DNA from: Acidobacteriota bacterium
GTDB taxonomy: Bacteria; Acidobacteriota; Terriglobia; Bryobacterales; Bryobacteraceae
Direction: 5' to 3'
DNA length: 64,000 nt
Assembly: GCA_947470805.1 (NCBI GenBank)
Contig: CANIVU010000016.1
Span: 1-64,000 of the forward strand
Below are positions 34,038-43,148 of this stretch, in pieces. Under the pieces are notes generated by a model that was not told the origin of the DNA, ran no database searches, and was given only the letters and a program-made list of their open reading frames with translations. A program made the position numbers and the translations under genes. Within the stretch, counting starts at the first letter, position 1. The number at the start of each line of letters is the position of its first letter.

Positions 34038-35209
34038 TGGTTCGTCTGATTTGGCTGGTTTTGGCGGCGTTGCCGGTGTTTGGGCAGACGATCGCGGTGC
34101 GGGGCGAGACGGTTTACACGATGACCGGGGCGCCTATTTCCGATGGCGTTGTTGTGATTACGAACGGGAAGATTGAGCGGGTGGGGCCGGCTGCCGCGAC
34201 ACCGATTCCGGCGGGGGTGCGGGTGCTGCGGGCGAAGGTTGTGACGCCGGGGTTGGTGGATGCGCATGCGACGGCGGGGCTGTCGGGGGCGTTGAACCAG
34301 GTGCATGATCAGGACCAGGTGGAGCGGTCGGCACCTGTGCAGCCAGAGTTGCGGGCGATTGATGCGTACAACGCGAAGGATCCGTTGATTGGCTGGTTGC
34401 GGTCATTTGGGGTTACGACGCTGCATACGGGGCATGGGCCGGGGGCGCTGATCAGCGGGCAGACGATGGTGGTGAAGACGACCGGCGGTTCGGTTGAGGC
34501 CGATACGTTGCGGCCGGCGGCGATGGTGGCGGCGAGTTTGGGGGAATTGGGACGGGGGGAGGCGGGGAAGTCGCCGGGGTCGCGGGCGAAGATGATTGCA
34601 ATGCTGCGGACGGAGTTTTTGAAGGCGCGGGAGTATAAGCCGGGGGCGCGGGACTTGCATTTGGAGGCGTTGGGGCAGGTGTTGAGAGGGGAGTTACCGT
34701 TGTTGGTGACGGTGAACCGGGCGAATGACATTTTGTCGGCGATCCGGTTGGGGAAGGAGTTTGGACTGAAGATTGTGTTGGACGGGGCGGCGGAGGCGCC
34801 GTTGGTGCTGGCGGAGATCAAGGCGTCGGGGTACCCGGTGTTTGTGCATCCGAGCATGGCGCGGCCGACGGGGGATGCGGAGGCGTTGTCGTTGGAGACG
34901 GCGTCGAAATTAAGGGAGGCGGGGATACCGGTGGCGATTCAGTCCGGGTTTGAGGGGTATGTGCCGAAGACGCGGGTGATTTTGTTTGAGGCGGCGTTGG
35001 CGGCGGCGAACGGGTTGACGGTGGAGCAGGCGTTGGCGGCGATAACCATTGATGCGGCGCGGTTGGTTGGGGTCGAAGGACGGGTGGGTTCGTTGGCGGT
35101 GGGGAAGGATGGGGATGTGGCGATGTACGACGGGGACCCGTTTGAGTACACGACGCATTGTACGGGGGTGGTGATTGAGGGGCGGATTGTGTCGGATTCT
35201 ACTCGGTAA
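34037..35209 (+). CDS. Amidohydrolase-fold protein lacking metal ligands
   Basis: 390 residues from ATG 34037, which gives a signal peptide (MVRLIWLVLAALPVFGQ). It is a paralogue of the gene just upstream (ETVYTMTGAPISDGVVVITNGKIERVG; ARLVGVEGRVGSLAVGKDGDVAMYDGDPFEY). The metal-site motifs are changed, however: DSHSH becomes DAHAT, HHTHRHDD becomes VTVNRANDI, LHHVSDG becomes LDGAAEAP, and HTDDG becomes QSGFEG. It therefore probably cannot bind the metals and may serve as a partner subunit of the active enzyme. The stop codon overlaps a palindrome. Confidence 0.78.
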   Translation: MVRLIWLVLAALPVFGQTIAVRGETVYTMTGAPISDGVVVITNGKIERVGPAAATPIPAGVRVLRAKVVTPGLVDAHATAGLSGALNQVHDQDQVERSAPVQPELRAIDAYNAKDPLIGWLRSFGVTTLHTGHGPGALISGQTMVVKTTGGSVEADTLRPAAMVAASLGELGRGEAGKSPGSRAKMIAMLRTEFLKAREYKPGARDLHLEALGQVLRGELPLLVTVNRANDILSAIRLGKEFGLKIVLDGAAEAPLVLAEIKASGYPVFVHPSMARPTGDAEALSLETASKLREAGIPVAIQSGFEGYVPKTRVILFEAALAAANGLTVEQALAAITIDAARLVGVEGRVGSLAVGKDGDVAMYDGDPFEYTTHCTGVVIEGRIVSDSTR

Positions 35210-35407
35210 ACATTAAATTGGTGCTTGGCACCAATTTAATGTTTGGGGGTGGAAATAAGTGTGTGTGACACGGTTTTCTGGGCGGGGCCGAGGCGGTAAG
35301 CCTTTTGCTTTCAACGGCGGCGTTGGCGTTGGCGTTGGAAAGCAGCGTCTGGGAAACTGTGTGTGACACGATTTTGGATTAAATTGGTGCCTGGCACCAA
35401 TTTAATC
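35208..35407. repeat. Intergenic palindromic mosaic element between convergent genes
   Basis: The 200 bp begin and end with related palindromes. The first has 17-bp arms (35208-35224 / 35228-35244) around TTG. The second has 15-bp arms (35377-35391 / 35393-35407) around T. Both contain TTAAATTGGTGC and its complement. Inside are two direct copies of the small palindrome GTGTGTGACAC (35261-35271 and 35359-35369) and an imperfect hairpin (TGCTTTCAACG / CGTTGGAAAGCA). The outer arms touch the stop codons of both flanking genes, so they may also terminate transcription. The layout resembles REP/BIME elements. Confidence 0.75.
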
Positions 35408-36513
35408 TAGACGGCGCGGATGGCGGCGGCGACGGGGCGGGATCCGACCGGGATCATCGTAAACAGCGGGGCGGATTTGCCCCGGTTGCGCACTACGGCT
35501 TTCACGCGGATTACGCCCATGTCGCCGGAGGCGCGGTTGAGCACCAGGGCGTATTGGCCGTCTGGGGTGATGGTCAGGAAGTTGGGATCCTTACCCACGG
35601 GGACCGCGCCCACCATTTTGTGCGTCGTGATGTCGAGGATCGTGACGTTGCCGGCGTCAGGATTGGCTACGAATAAGTACGCCTGGTCCGGCGTCGATAC
35701 GGCGGCCATGGCGCTGGGGTGGCGCCCGGCTAAGACCGTTTCGCCGACTTCCGCCAGGTACGGGTAGAGAACGACTACGGCGTCGAGGCCGTCGCCGGTC
35801 AGGTACAGTTCGCCGCCGTCGGGCTTGGTGGCGATGCGGCGAGGCTCGATGGCCAAGGGCAGATGGGCGACGGTGCGGGCGTCGGGGACGGTGACGAACG
35901 ACGCCTGGCGGGCGGCGCCGCCGGCGAGGGCGAGTTGTTTGCCGTCGCTACGGAAATGAATGAGATCGGCCTGGTAGGGGAGCGTGATGGGCGTGGCGCG
36001 GCCGGGTTCGGCGGCGGGAAGGAGTTGCGGGGGCTGGTCCTTCAGGATGACCGCGGCCCAGGGTTCGCGGCGGGCAAGGACGAAAGACGTGGCTTCACCT
36101 TGAAAGTTCCAGACGCCGGCCGGGGCGAGGGTTTCGGCGTTGAACTTGGCCAGGCGGTTGGGGGATAGGGCCCAGAGGTGGAGACCGTCGGGGCTCAATT
36201 GGAGACCGAGCGCGGGACCACCGAGGGATATCTTGCGGCGGAATTCGAGCCGGGTGGGATCGATTTCGTGTATGAAGCCAGAGGCCAAGGCCCAAACCGA
36301 GGGGAGGGTGGGGTGGCTGACGACGTGAGTAGGGTTGCCGTCGATGCGAATGTGGCGGGTGACGGCGAAGGCGGTTAAATTGACCGCGGCGATGGCGCCC
36401 CCTTCTTCATTGGCGACGAAAGCGTGTCCTTCAAATCCGTTTCCCTTTTCGCGCGCGCAGGACAAGCCGGCCAGGGCGCCGGCGGCGATTCCAAACTGTC
36501 TCCGTGTAAGCAA
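35407..36513 (-). CDS. Exported YncE-like beta-propeller protein
   Basis: 368 residues. The leader MLTRRQFGIAAGALAGLSCA has twin arginines and a possible lipobox (LSCA), so it may be a Tat-exported lipoprotein. The rest is a repeating pattern of about 40-residue blades such as GHAFVANEEGGAIAAVNLTAF, shortened here, and VANPDAGNVTILDITTHKMVG with PDGQYALVLNRASGDMGVI. This is typical of YVTN/YncE seven-bladed propellers. These bind partners or ligands; no catalytic motif is visible. It starts only 16 bp from the divergent zinc-protease-like gene. Confidence 0.75.
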   Translation of the reverse strand: MLTRRQFGIAAGALAGLSCAREKGNGFEGHAFVANEEGGAIAAVNLTAFAVTRHIRIDGNPTHVVSHPTLPSVWALASGFIHEIDPTRLEFRRKISLGGPALGLQLSPDGLHLWALSPNRLAKFNAETLAPAGVWNFQGEATSFVLARREPWAAVILKDQPPQLLPAAEPGRATPITLPYQADLIHFRSDGKQLALAGGAARQASFVTVPDARTVAHLPLAIEPRRIATKPDGGELYLTGDGLDAVVVLYPYLAEVGETVLAGRHPSAMAAVSTPDQAYLFVANPDAGNVTILDITTHKMVGAVPVGKDPNFLTITPDGQYALVLNRASGDMGVIRVKAVVRNRGKSAPLFTMIPVGSRPVAAAIRAV

Positions 36514-36529
36514 CTGCTACTATCGTATC

Positions 36530-37303
36530 GTGACGCCCGTCCTGTTGGCCCTGCTCCTCACTGGACCGCTTGAGATGTGGCGGCTGGAGATTGAAAAAAC
36601 CGGTCCGCAGAAGGTGTTTTTGCTGCAGATGGCACCCGGCGACCCGGTGCCGGCTGGCACGAAGTATGTCGATATCCTGCAGCAGTTTACGGACAATCCG
36701 AACTTCCAGGATCAGTTCAGCAAAGCGCAGGCGCTGAGCATTACCTATCAAGGCCCGGAGGGGCGGCTGAGTTTTGTTTTGTTGAATTCGCGGCAGACAC
36801 CCAAAGAGGACGAGCCGTACGTGATCGCGCACGAGTTTGGCCATTTGTGGTTGAAGGCGCTGCGGTATCCGGCGCCGGCGTATTTTGGCGGACCTTCGAG
36901 CTGCCTGTCGATTTTGGCGGGGGATACGGTGCAGCATGTGCTGATCCGGGGGGAGATGGACCGGCGGAAGATCGATTGGCGGGAGCCGTGGCTACGGTCG
37001 TTGCGAACGGCGTTGGGGGCGTTGGAGGCACAGAAGGATCCGCCGCCGCCGGACCGTTGCCAGGCGGTGACGCAGGCGGTGTTGTGGATCGACGTGGCGT
37101 TGGGATTGGACGAGGCGCAGTGGCCCGAGCGGAAGAGATTTCTGGAGCTGTTGGCGCGGCAGTTTCCGGTGATTCAGCCGGTGGCGGGAGAGTTGGCGGC
37201 GGAATTGAAAAAGGAAAATTTAACAATGAAACCGGATCACCAACGGGCGCTTCAAAGGGTGTTTACACGGTTAAAGCAAATGGCGATGACGCTGCCCAAA
37301 TAG
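36530..37303 (+). CDS. Putative zinc-binding HEFGH protein
   Basis: About 257 residues from GTG 36530. This is the first start after the divergent gene's start that also gives a hydrophobic leader (MTPVLLALLLTGPLEMW). The motif AHEFGHLW (HExxH at His101-His105) is the zinc-binding signature of gluzincin-type metallopeptidases; the third ligand cannot be placed with certainty. The C-terminal part is helical and has no family I recognise. It may be a small periplasmic protease. Confidence 0.6.
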   Translation: MTPVLLALLLTGPLEMWRLEIEKTGPQKVFLLQMAPGDPVPAGTKYVDILQQFTDNPNFQDQFSKAQALSITYQGPEGRLSFVLLNSRQTPKEDEPYVIAHEFGHLWLKALRYPAPAYFGGPSSCLSILAGDTVQHVLIRGEMDRRKIDWREPWLRSLRTALGALEAQKDPPPPDRCQAVTQAVLWIDVALGLDEAQWPERKRFLELLARQFPVIQPVAGELAAELKKENLTMKPDHQRALQRVFTRLKQMAMTLPK

Positions 37304-37410
37304 CTGAAAAAATTACAGAAATCGCATTCTTCACCGTTTAAAGCGTGCTAGTTTGGTACAAGCACTCCCTGGACGCATCCAAGCGTCCGGACGAATTTCT
37401 ACGTTCCAAA

Positions 37411-38436
37411 ATGAACCTCCGCTCTCTATTCAGCCTCTTCTCTTCCGACCTCGCGATTGACCTTGGTACGGCCAACACACTGGTGTTTGCCAAGGGCAAA
37501 GGAATTGTCGTCAACGAACCGTCCATTGTCGCCATTAACAAAACGAATGGCGAGGTGGAAGCAGTTGGGAAGGAGGCGAAGGAGATGCTGGGCCGCACGC
37601 CGGGAAACATTGTGGCCATCCGTCCGATGAAAGACGGCGTGATTGCGGACTTCAAAGTGACCGAGCGCATGTTGAATTACTTCATTCAAAAGGCGCACGG
37701 GCGGAAGATGCTGGTGCATCCGCGGATCGTCATTGGCGTACCGTCGGAGATCACGCAGGTGGAAAAGCGCGCGGTTATCGACTCGGCGTACCGCGCAAAG
37801 GCGTCGGAAGTGCACTTGGTGGAGCAGGCGATGGTGGCCGCGATCGGCGCGGGCCTGCCGATTACCGAACCGTCGGGCAACATGGTTGTCGACATTGGCG
37901 GCGGGACGACGGACGTGGCTGTAATTTCGCTGTCCGGTATTGTGTACGCGCGTTCGGTGCGCGTGGCCGGCAACGAGATGGACGACGCGATCATGCAGTA
38001 CTTGAAGCGCAAGTACAACCTGCTGATCGGTGAGCGGACGGCGGAGCAGATCAAGATCACGGTGGGTTCGGCGTATCCGCTGGAGAAGCCGATTTCGATG
38101 GACATCAAGGGACGCAACCTGATTGAGGGCGTGCCGAAGACGATTACGATTGACGACTCGGAGATCCGGGAAGCCCTGGGCGAGTGCGTGGCGACGATCA
38201 TGAACGCGATCCGCGTGGCCCTGGAACGGACCCCGCCGGAGTTGTCGGCCGACATCAGCGACCGCGGCATTGTTTTGACCGGTGGTGGCGCGATGTTGAA
38301 GAACCTGGATAAGCGTATCCGGGAGGAGACCGGGCTGCCGGTTTCGATCGCCGAAGATCCGTTGGCCAGCGTGGTGCTGGGCACGGGCAAGATGTTGACC
38401 GATTTCAAGCTACTACGCCGCATTGCCATCGAATAA
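37411..38436 (+). CDS. mreB: Rod shape-determining protein MreB
   Basis: 341 residues from ATG 37411; the frame is open further upstream but this start gives the normal N-terminus MNLRSLFSLFSSD. Actin-fold nucleotide motifs are present: IDLGTANT (16-23), VVDIGGGTTDVAVIS, and LTGGGAMLKNLDKRI. MreB polymerises under the inner membrane and directs cell-wall synthesis along the side wall. First gene of the mreB-mreC-mreD-mrdA-rodA cluster. The 107 bp before it are AT-rich and probably contain the promoter. Confidence 0.98.
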   Translation: MNLRSLFSLFSSDLAIDLGTANTLVFAKGKGIVVNEPSIVAINKTNGEVEAVGKEAKEMLGRTPGNIVAIRPMKDGVIADFKVTERMLNYFIQKAHGRKMLVHPRIVIGVPSEITQVEKRAVIDSAYRAKASEVHLVEQAMVAAIGAGLPITEPSGNMVVDIGGGTTDVAVISLSGIVYARSVRVAGNEMDDAIMQYLKRKYNLLIGERTAEQIKITVGSAYPLEKPISMDIKGRNLIEGVPKTITIDDSEIREALGECVATIMNAIRVALERTPPELSADISDRGIVLTGGGAMLKNLDKRIREETGLPVSIAEDPLASVVLGTGKMLTDFKLLRRIAIE

Positions 38437-38460
38437 CAGTTCGGGCCGCTGGAGTCCTGC

Positions 38461-39612
38461 ATGAGCCGATACCGCAACCTGGCTGTTTTGGTGATCGTGA
38501 TCGCCGCGCAGTTGGTTTTGCTTGCCTATCAGGTGCGGACCAAGGACGACGTGAGTCTGTTGCGTTCGGTCACGGTGACGGCGGTATCGCCACTGGCGAA
38601 GGCGCTGGACAACGCGCGTGGATCGTCGATGGGATTTCTGGACCGCTACATTCTGCTGCTGCGGGTGGAGCAGGAGAACGAACGGCTGAAAACCGAGCTC
38701 GACAAGATGAAGCTGGAAAACCAGTTTCTGCGGACCGAGCTGACGACGGCGGATCGGGTGCGAGCGCTGGCAATGTTCCAACAGCAGACGCGGGCGAAGA
38801 CGGTGGCGGCGCGCATTATTGGCACGGGCACGGGCGCGAATTCGAAAGCCGTGTTTGTGGACCGCGGGGAGAAAGACGGCGTGCAGCGCGGGATGGCGGT
38901 CATCACGCCGGATGGAATTGTGGGGAAGGTGACGTTCGTCTACCCGGCGGCGTCGCAGGTGTTGCTGATTACCGACGCATTTTTCGCGGCGGGCGTGATT
39001 TCGCAACGGACGCGGGTGCCGGGCACGTTGAAGGGCTTGGGCCGGAGCCAGGTGCTGGTGGACCACATTCAGAACGAAATCAAGGTGGAAGAGGGCGAGT
39101 GGTTCTTTACCTCGGGCGACGACCGCGTGTTCGCCAAGGGGCTGCCGGCTGGGCAGGTGCGGACCGTGCGGCAGGGGAAAGAGTTCAAGGAGATCTTCCT
39201 GGACCCGACGGGATTGCAGCGGGGGCTGGAAGAGGTCCTGATCGTGCTGGAGGGTGTGCACCAGATGATCCCCGAGGGCAGCGGACCGGCGACGGGGCCG
39301 GTGACGATACTGGCACCGCCGGGATCGGCGGAGAACAAGACCCCCGAGCAGAAGTCGGCGGAGTCCGGCATCCCGGCGCTTTCGTCCGACGCCGACCGGT
39401 TGCGGGAGAAGATCAAACGAATTGGTGAAATTCAGGGTGTCCGGTTTGGGAACGCCGGTGCGCGACTGCCGAACTTCAACATGGACCCCAATCAGGTGAC
39501 GCGACCGCAGGCGCCGGTGCTGGCGCCCGCTCCAGGTGGAGCAGCCACGCCACCGGCAACGACCCCGGCGAAGCAGGCGGCGCCAGCGGCAGGAGGGCCA
39601 CCGCAGCAGTAG
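38461..39612 (+). CDS. mreC: Rod shape-determining protein MreC
   Basis: 383 residues. One N-terminal membrane segment (LAVLVIVIAAQLVLLAYQV), a coiled coil (about 60-110, VEQENERLKTELDKMKLENQ), then the two beta-barrel domains of MreC (RIIGTGTGANSKAVFVDRG, and GVISQRTRVPGTLKGLG). The C-terminal ~110 residues form a Pro/Ala-rich tail that goes beyond the usual length. MreC links MreB filaments to PBP2 in the periplasm. Lies 24 bp after mreB and 2 bp before mreD. Confidence 0.96.
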   Translation: MSRYRNLAVLVIVIAAQLVLLAYQVRTKDDVSLLRSVTVTAVSPLAKALDNARGSSMGFLDRYILLLRVEQENERLKTELDKMKLENQFLRTELTTADRVRALAMFQQQTRAKTVAARIIGTGTGANSKAVFVDRGEKDGVQRGMAVITPDGIVGKVTFVYPAASQVLLITDAFFAAGVISQRTRVPGTLKGLGRSQVLVDHIQNEIKVEEGEWFFTSGDDRVFAKGLPAGQVRTVRQGKEFKEIFLDPTGLQRGLEEVLIVLEGVHQMIPEGSGPATGPVTILAPPGSAENKTPEQKSAESGIPALSSDADRLREKIKRIGEIQGVRFGNAGARLPNFNMDPNQVTRPQAPVLAPAPGGAATPPATTPAKQAAPAAGGPPQQ

Positions 39613-39614
39613 CC

Positions 39615-40148
39615 ATGCCTGATACCTCCGATCAGATCCTTATCGATAATCCGCGCCGCGGGAAGATCTCCAAGTTCCGTGTCATTTGGCTGATCTTTAT
39701 TCCCCTGGCGTCGATTGCGTTTCAGGTAAACATCCCGCTGTTCTTCCGGCACCTGGCCTATTTGGAACTGCCGTTGCTGGTGACGGTGTATTTTTCTCTG
39801 ATGCGGCGGAACCCGATTGGCGGGACGCTGATCGGCGCGGCGATTGGGCTATTGCAGGACGCGCTATCGCACCAGCCATTGGGCATTTTTGGCATGGTGA
39901 AGACGCTGGTGGGTTATTTCGCGGCGTCGATTTCGATCAAGATCGATGTCGACAATACGACGATCCGGTTCGGGCTCTCCTTCTTCTTCTTTTTCTTCCA
40001 CCAGTTTTTCACCTGGATTCTGGTGCGGGCGCTGCTAGGCCAGGCCATCGATTTCGACCTGACGCAGACGCTGCTGTTCGGGCTGCTGAATTCGCTGGTT
40101 GCCGTGCCGCTGTTTCTGATTCTCGATAAACTACGGGAAAGGGGCTAG
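39615..40148 (+). CDS. mreD: Rod shape-determining protein MreD
   Basis: 177 residues, nearly all hydrophobic, with about five or six membrane segments. The pattern LLVTVYFSLMRRNPIGGTLIGAAIGLLQDALS is the MreD signature region. It anchors the MreBCD elongation complex. Assignment rests on this pattern and on its place between mreC and mrdA. Confidence 0.92.
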   Translation: MPDTSDQILIDNPRRGKISKFRVIWLIFIPLASIAFQVNIPLFFRHLAYLELPLLVTVYFSLMRRNPIGGTLIGAAIGLLQDALSHQPLGIFGMVKTLVGYFAASISIKIDVDNTTIRFGLSFFFFFFHQFFTWILVRALLGQAIDFDLTQTLLFGLLNSLVAVPLFLILDKLRERG

Positions 40149-40155
40149 AGGACAC

Positions 40156-42048
40156 GTGGCCACTCGCATACACGATAATCCGAACGATCCGCTGAACCCC
40201 GACAAGCTGGATCCGTCGATTCTGCACGACGACACCAACTACGCCTCCAGCAAGATTGCCTTTTTCCAGTACATTTCGGTGGCGGTGTTCCTGTTTCTGA
40301 TCGCCGGGTTCTGGAAGCTGCAGGTGCAGAACAACGAGTTGTACTCGGAAGCGGCGGACCGGAACCGGATCAAGGCCACACCGATTCTGGCGGCGCGCGG
40401 GAAGATTCTGGACCGGGAGGGACGGACGGTTGTCGACAATCACTCGTCGTTTTCGGTGTATCTATCGCGGGAAAACCTGAAGGACGATCACTTGCCGGCG
40501 ATTGCGGCGGGACTGAACCTGGACCTGGAAGAGCTGAAGGGACGGCTACACCGGTTCCGTTTGCGGCCGAAGTATCAGGCCATTGTGATCAAAGAGGAAC
40601 TGACGCCGGCGGAGATTTCGTTCGTGGAGAGCCATCACGATCCGGACACGTTTCCGGAGTTGGAGCTGGTGCACGTGCAGCACCGGCTGTACCCGCGGGA
40701 CAACCTGCTGGCACACGTGATCGGGTACGTGGGCGAAGTGACGGAGGCCGAGTTGGACCTCGCCGATTTTGCCAAGTACAACCAGGGCGACGTGATCGGC
40801 AAGGCCGGGATTGAGCGGCAGTACAACGAGACGCTGATGGGCGTGGACGGGCAGCGGCAGGTGGTTGTCGATAACAAGGGCAACGAGCGCGAGGTGATTG
40901 GGTACAAGGAAGCCGAGCCGGGGCGGTCGATGCAATTGACGATCGACCTGGACCTGCAGATTGTGGCGGAGTTGGCGTTGGAGGGGCGGCGTGGGTCGGT
41001 GGTGGCGATGGATACGCGGACGGGCGAGGTGCTGGCGATGGTTTCGCGGCCGGCGTTTGACCCGAACAAGTTCGCGGGCCGGATCCGGCAAAAAGACTGG
41101 GACGAGATCATGAACAACATCGAGAAGCCGATGTTGAACCGGGCGATTCAATCGAATCTGGCGCCGGGGTCGACGTTCAAGCCTCTGGTGGCGCTGGCGG
41201 CGCTGGAGAACGGGATTATCGACGAGAAGACCACGTTTACGTGTAACGGCGGGATGAACTTCTACGGCCATTATCACCACTGCCACAACAAGCGCGGGCA
41301 TGGGACGGTGAACCTGCACCAGGCGCTGGCGCAGAGTTGCGACGTGTTTTTCTACAACGTCGGGAGCCGGTTGGGGATCGACAAATTGGCGGCGCTGGGC
41401 GAGATTGCCGGACTGGGAAAAGAGTCGGGGATCGACTTGCCGTTTGAGTATCGCGGGGTGCTGCCGTCTTCGAAGTGGAAGGCACGGACGCTGCGGCAGC
41501 AGTGGTTCCCGGGGGATACGATTTCGGTTGCGATTGGTCAGGGGTACCTGACGATTACGCCGCTGCAGCTGGCTGTAATGGCGGGCGGAATCGCGGCGGG
41601 GGGCGTATGGCAACGGCCGCATCTGGTGAAAGACCCGGCGCGCATTGAGCCTCGGAAGTCGGGCGTGAGCATGGAATCGATCAACCAGGTGATCTACGGG
41701 ATGTATGGCGTTGTGAACCAGGGCGGAACGGGCGGGGTGGCGCGACTGCCGGGCGTGGAGGTTTGCGGGAAGACGGGGACGGCGCAGTTGGCGTCGAACG
41801 AGTTGTTGAAGTCGTCGTCGCGGCTGGCGGCGGAGTTGAAAGACAATGCGTGGTTCGTAGCGTTCGCGCCGCGAGTGAACCCGGAGATTGTGGTTTCCGT
41901 GCTGTATGAAGGCGGCGGGCACGGCGACCAGGCGGCACCGATTGCACGCGACGTGATGAAGGCTTATTTCGACAAGAAGAACCGGAACGTGAACCGGTTG
42001 CCGACGCTGGCACTTGCGCCACACGGGGCAAAGGGGTTTGCGAACTAA
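40156..42048 (+). CDS. mrdA: Penicillin-binding protein 2 (MrdA)
   Basis: 630 residues from GTG 40156. A membrane anchor (about 36-54), the non-penicillin-binding dimerisation domain (RGKILDREGRTVVDN onwards), and a class B transpeptidase domain are present. Its active-site motifs are STFK (Ser339-Lys342), SCD (394-396) and KTGTA near the end. PBP2 cross-links peptidoglycan during side-wall growth together with RodA, whose gene follows after 2 bp. Confidence 0.97.
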   Translation: MATRIHDNPNDPLNPDKLDPSILHDDTNYASSKIAFFQYISVAVFLFLIAGFWKLQVQNNELYSEAADRNRIKATPILAARGKILDREGRTVVDNHSSFSVYLSRENLKDDHLPAIAAGLNLDLEELKGRLHRFRLRPKYQAIVIKEELTPAEISFVESHHDPDTFPELELVHVQHRLYPRDNLLAHVIGYVGEVTEAELDLADFAKYNQGDVIGKAGIERQYNETLMGVDGQRQVVVDNKGNEREVIGYKEAEPGRSMQLTIDLDLQIVAELALEGRRGSVVAMDTRTGEVLAMVSRPAFDPNKFAGRIRQKDWDEIMNNIEKPMLNRAIQSNLAPGSTFKPLVALAALENGIIDEKTTFTCNGGMNFYGHYHHCHNKRGHGTVNLHQALAQSCDVFFYNVGSRLGIDKLAALGEIAGLGKESGIDLPFEYRGVLPSSKWKARTLRQQWFPGDTISVAIGQGYLTITPLQLAVMAGGIAAGGVWQRPHLVKDPARIEPRKSGVSMESINQVIYGMYGVVNQGGTGGVARLPGVEVCGKTGTAQLASNELLKSSSRLAAELKDNAWFVAFAPRVNPEIVVSVLYEGGGHGDQAAPIARDVMKAYFDKKNRNVNRLPTLALAPHGAKGFAN

Positions 42049-42050
42049 CG

Positions 42051-43142
42051 ATGGCCAGCTACCGTTCGATCAAAGATCTTGACTGGGGGCTGCTGCTGAT
42101 TGCGCTGTTGATCGCCGCGATCGGCATTTTGCAGATCTTCTCGGCGGGTCAGGGCACGAAGTGGAAAGACCTGTGGTGGAAGCAGATCATCTTCGTTTGC
42201 GTCGGGCTGGTGTTGATGTGGATTATCTCGTCGGTGGATTATCACACGTTGTTGGGGCAGGTACCGATCCTGTATGGGGCGACGATATTTCTGTTGATCG
42301 TAACCGCGCTATTCGGGGTGAAGATCTTTGAATCGCGGCGATGGATATCGCTGCCGGGCGGGTTCCTGTTTCAGATTTCGGAGTTCGCGAAGTTGGTGAT
42401 GGTCTTGCTGGTGGCGCGATTCCTGACGGAACTGCGCACGGAGTCCATGCACTGGAAAGATCTGGCAAAATTGTGCGCGCTGGTGGGCGTGCCGATGCTG
42501 ATGGTGATGAAGCAGCCGGATCTGGGTACGTCGATGACGTATCTGCCGATTCTGGCGATGGGCGTTTTTCTGGCCGGGTTGCGTTGGCAGTACACTGTGC
42601 TGATTGCGGCGATGGCGATTGTACTGATTCCGTCAAGCTGGTTTCTGCTGAAGGATTATCAGAAGTCGCGCATACAGACGTTCCTCGATCCCTCGCGGGA
42701 TCCGAAGGGGGACGGCTATCAGGTGATCCAATCGAAGATTGCGATCGGCAACGGGGGAATGTGGGGCAAGGGCGTGACGCACGGCACGCAGACACGGTAC
42801 CAGTTCCTGCCTGTACCGCATACGGACTTCGTGTTCGCGGCGTTCGCCGAGGAGCATGGGTTTGTGGGCGTGGTGTTCGTGTTGGGCCTTTACTTTCTGC
42901 TTTTCATGCAGATCGTACAGAACGCGCAAACGGCGCCCGACCGCGGGGGCATGTATATCTGCATGTGTATTTGCGCAACACTGCTGTTTCACCTTTTGGT
43001 GAATGTCGGAATGGTGGTGGGCAGGATGCCGGTGACGGGAATTCCACTGCCGCTGATGAGTAACGGCGGGAGCGGTATGTTGAGCGTCTTTATGATGCTC
43101 GGATTAGTGAACAACGTGCGCCTGCGGCGGTTCGTCAACTAG
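42051..43142 (+). CDS. rodA: RodA peptidoglycan polymerase
   Basis: 363 residues with about ten membrane segments. SEDS-family blocks are clear: SRRWISLPGGFLFQISEFAK, TDFVFAAFAEEHGFVG, and LMSNGGSGMLSVFMMLG. RodA polymerises glycan strands from lipid II and works with PBP2. Last gene of the shape operon; a convergent gene ends 6 bp downstream. Confidence 0.97.
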   Translation: MASYRSIKDLDWGLLLIALLIAAIGILQIFSAGQGTKWKDLWWKQIIFVCVGLVLMWIISSVDYHTLLGQVPILYGATIFLLIVTALFGVKIFESRRWISLPGGFLFQISEFAKLVMVLLVARFLTELRTESMHWKDLAKLCALVGVPMLMVMKQPDLGTSMTYLPILAMGVFLAGLRWQYTVLIAAMAIVLIPSSWFLLKDYQKSRIQTFLDPSRDPKGDGYQVIQSKIAIGNGGMWGKGVTHGTQTRYQFLPVPHTDFVFAAFAEEHGFVGVVFVLGLYFLLFMQIVQNAQTAPDRGGMYICMCICATLLFHLLVNVGMVVGRMPVTGIPLPLMSNGGSGMLSVFMMLGLVNNVRLRRFVN

Positions 43143-43148
43143 CGACAG

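Noticed and set aside
35208-35407. Possible insertion-sequence or integron attachment site
   Set aside because: No transposase or integrase frame, no target duplication; the structure fits a REP-like palindromic repeat better.
40546-42024. 492-codon open frame on the minus strand within mrdA
   Set aside because: His/Arg/Leu-rich shadow of the PBP2 gene, which has all three active-site motifs.
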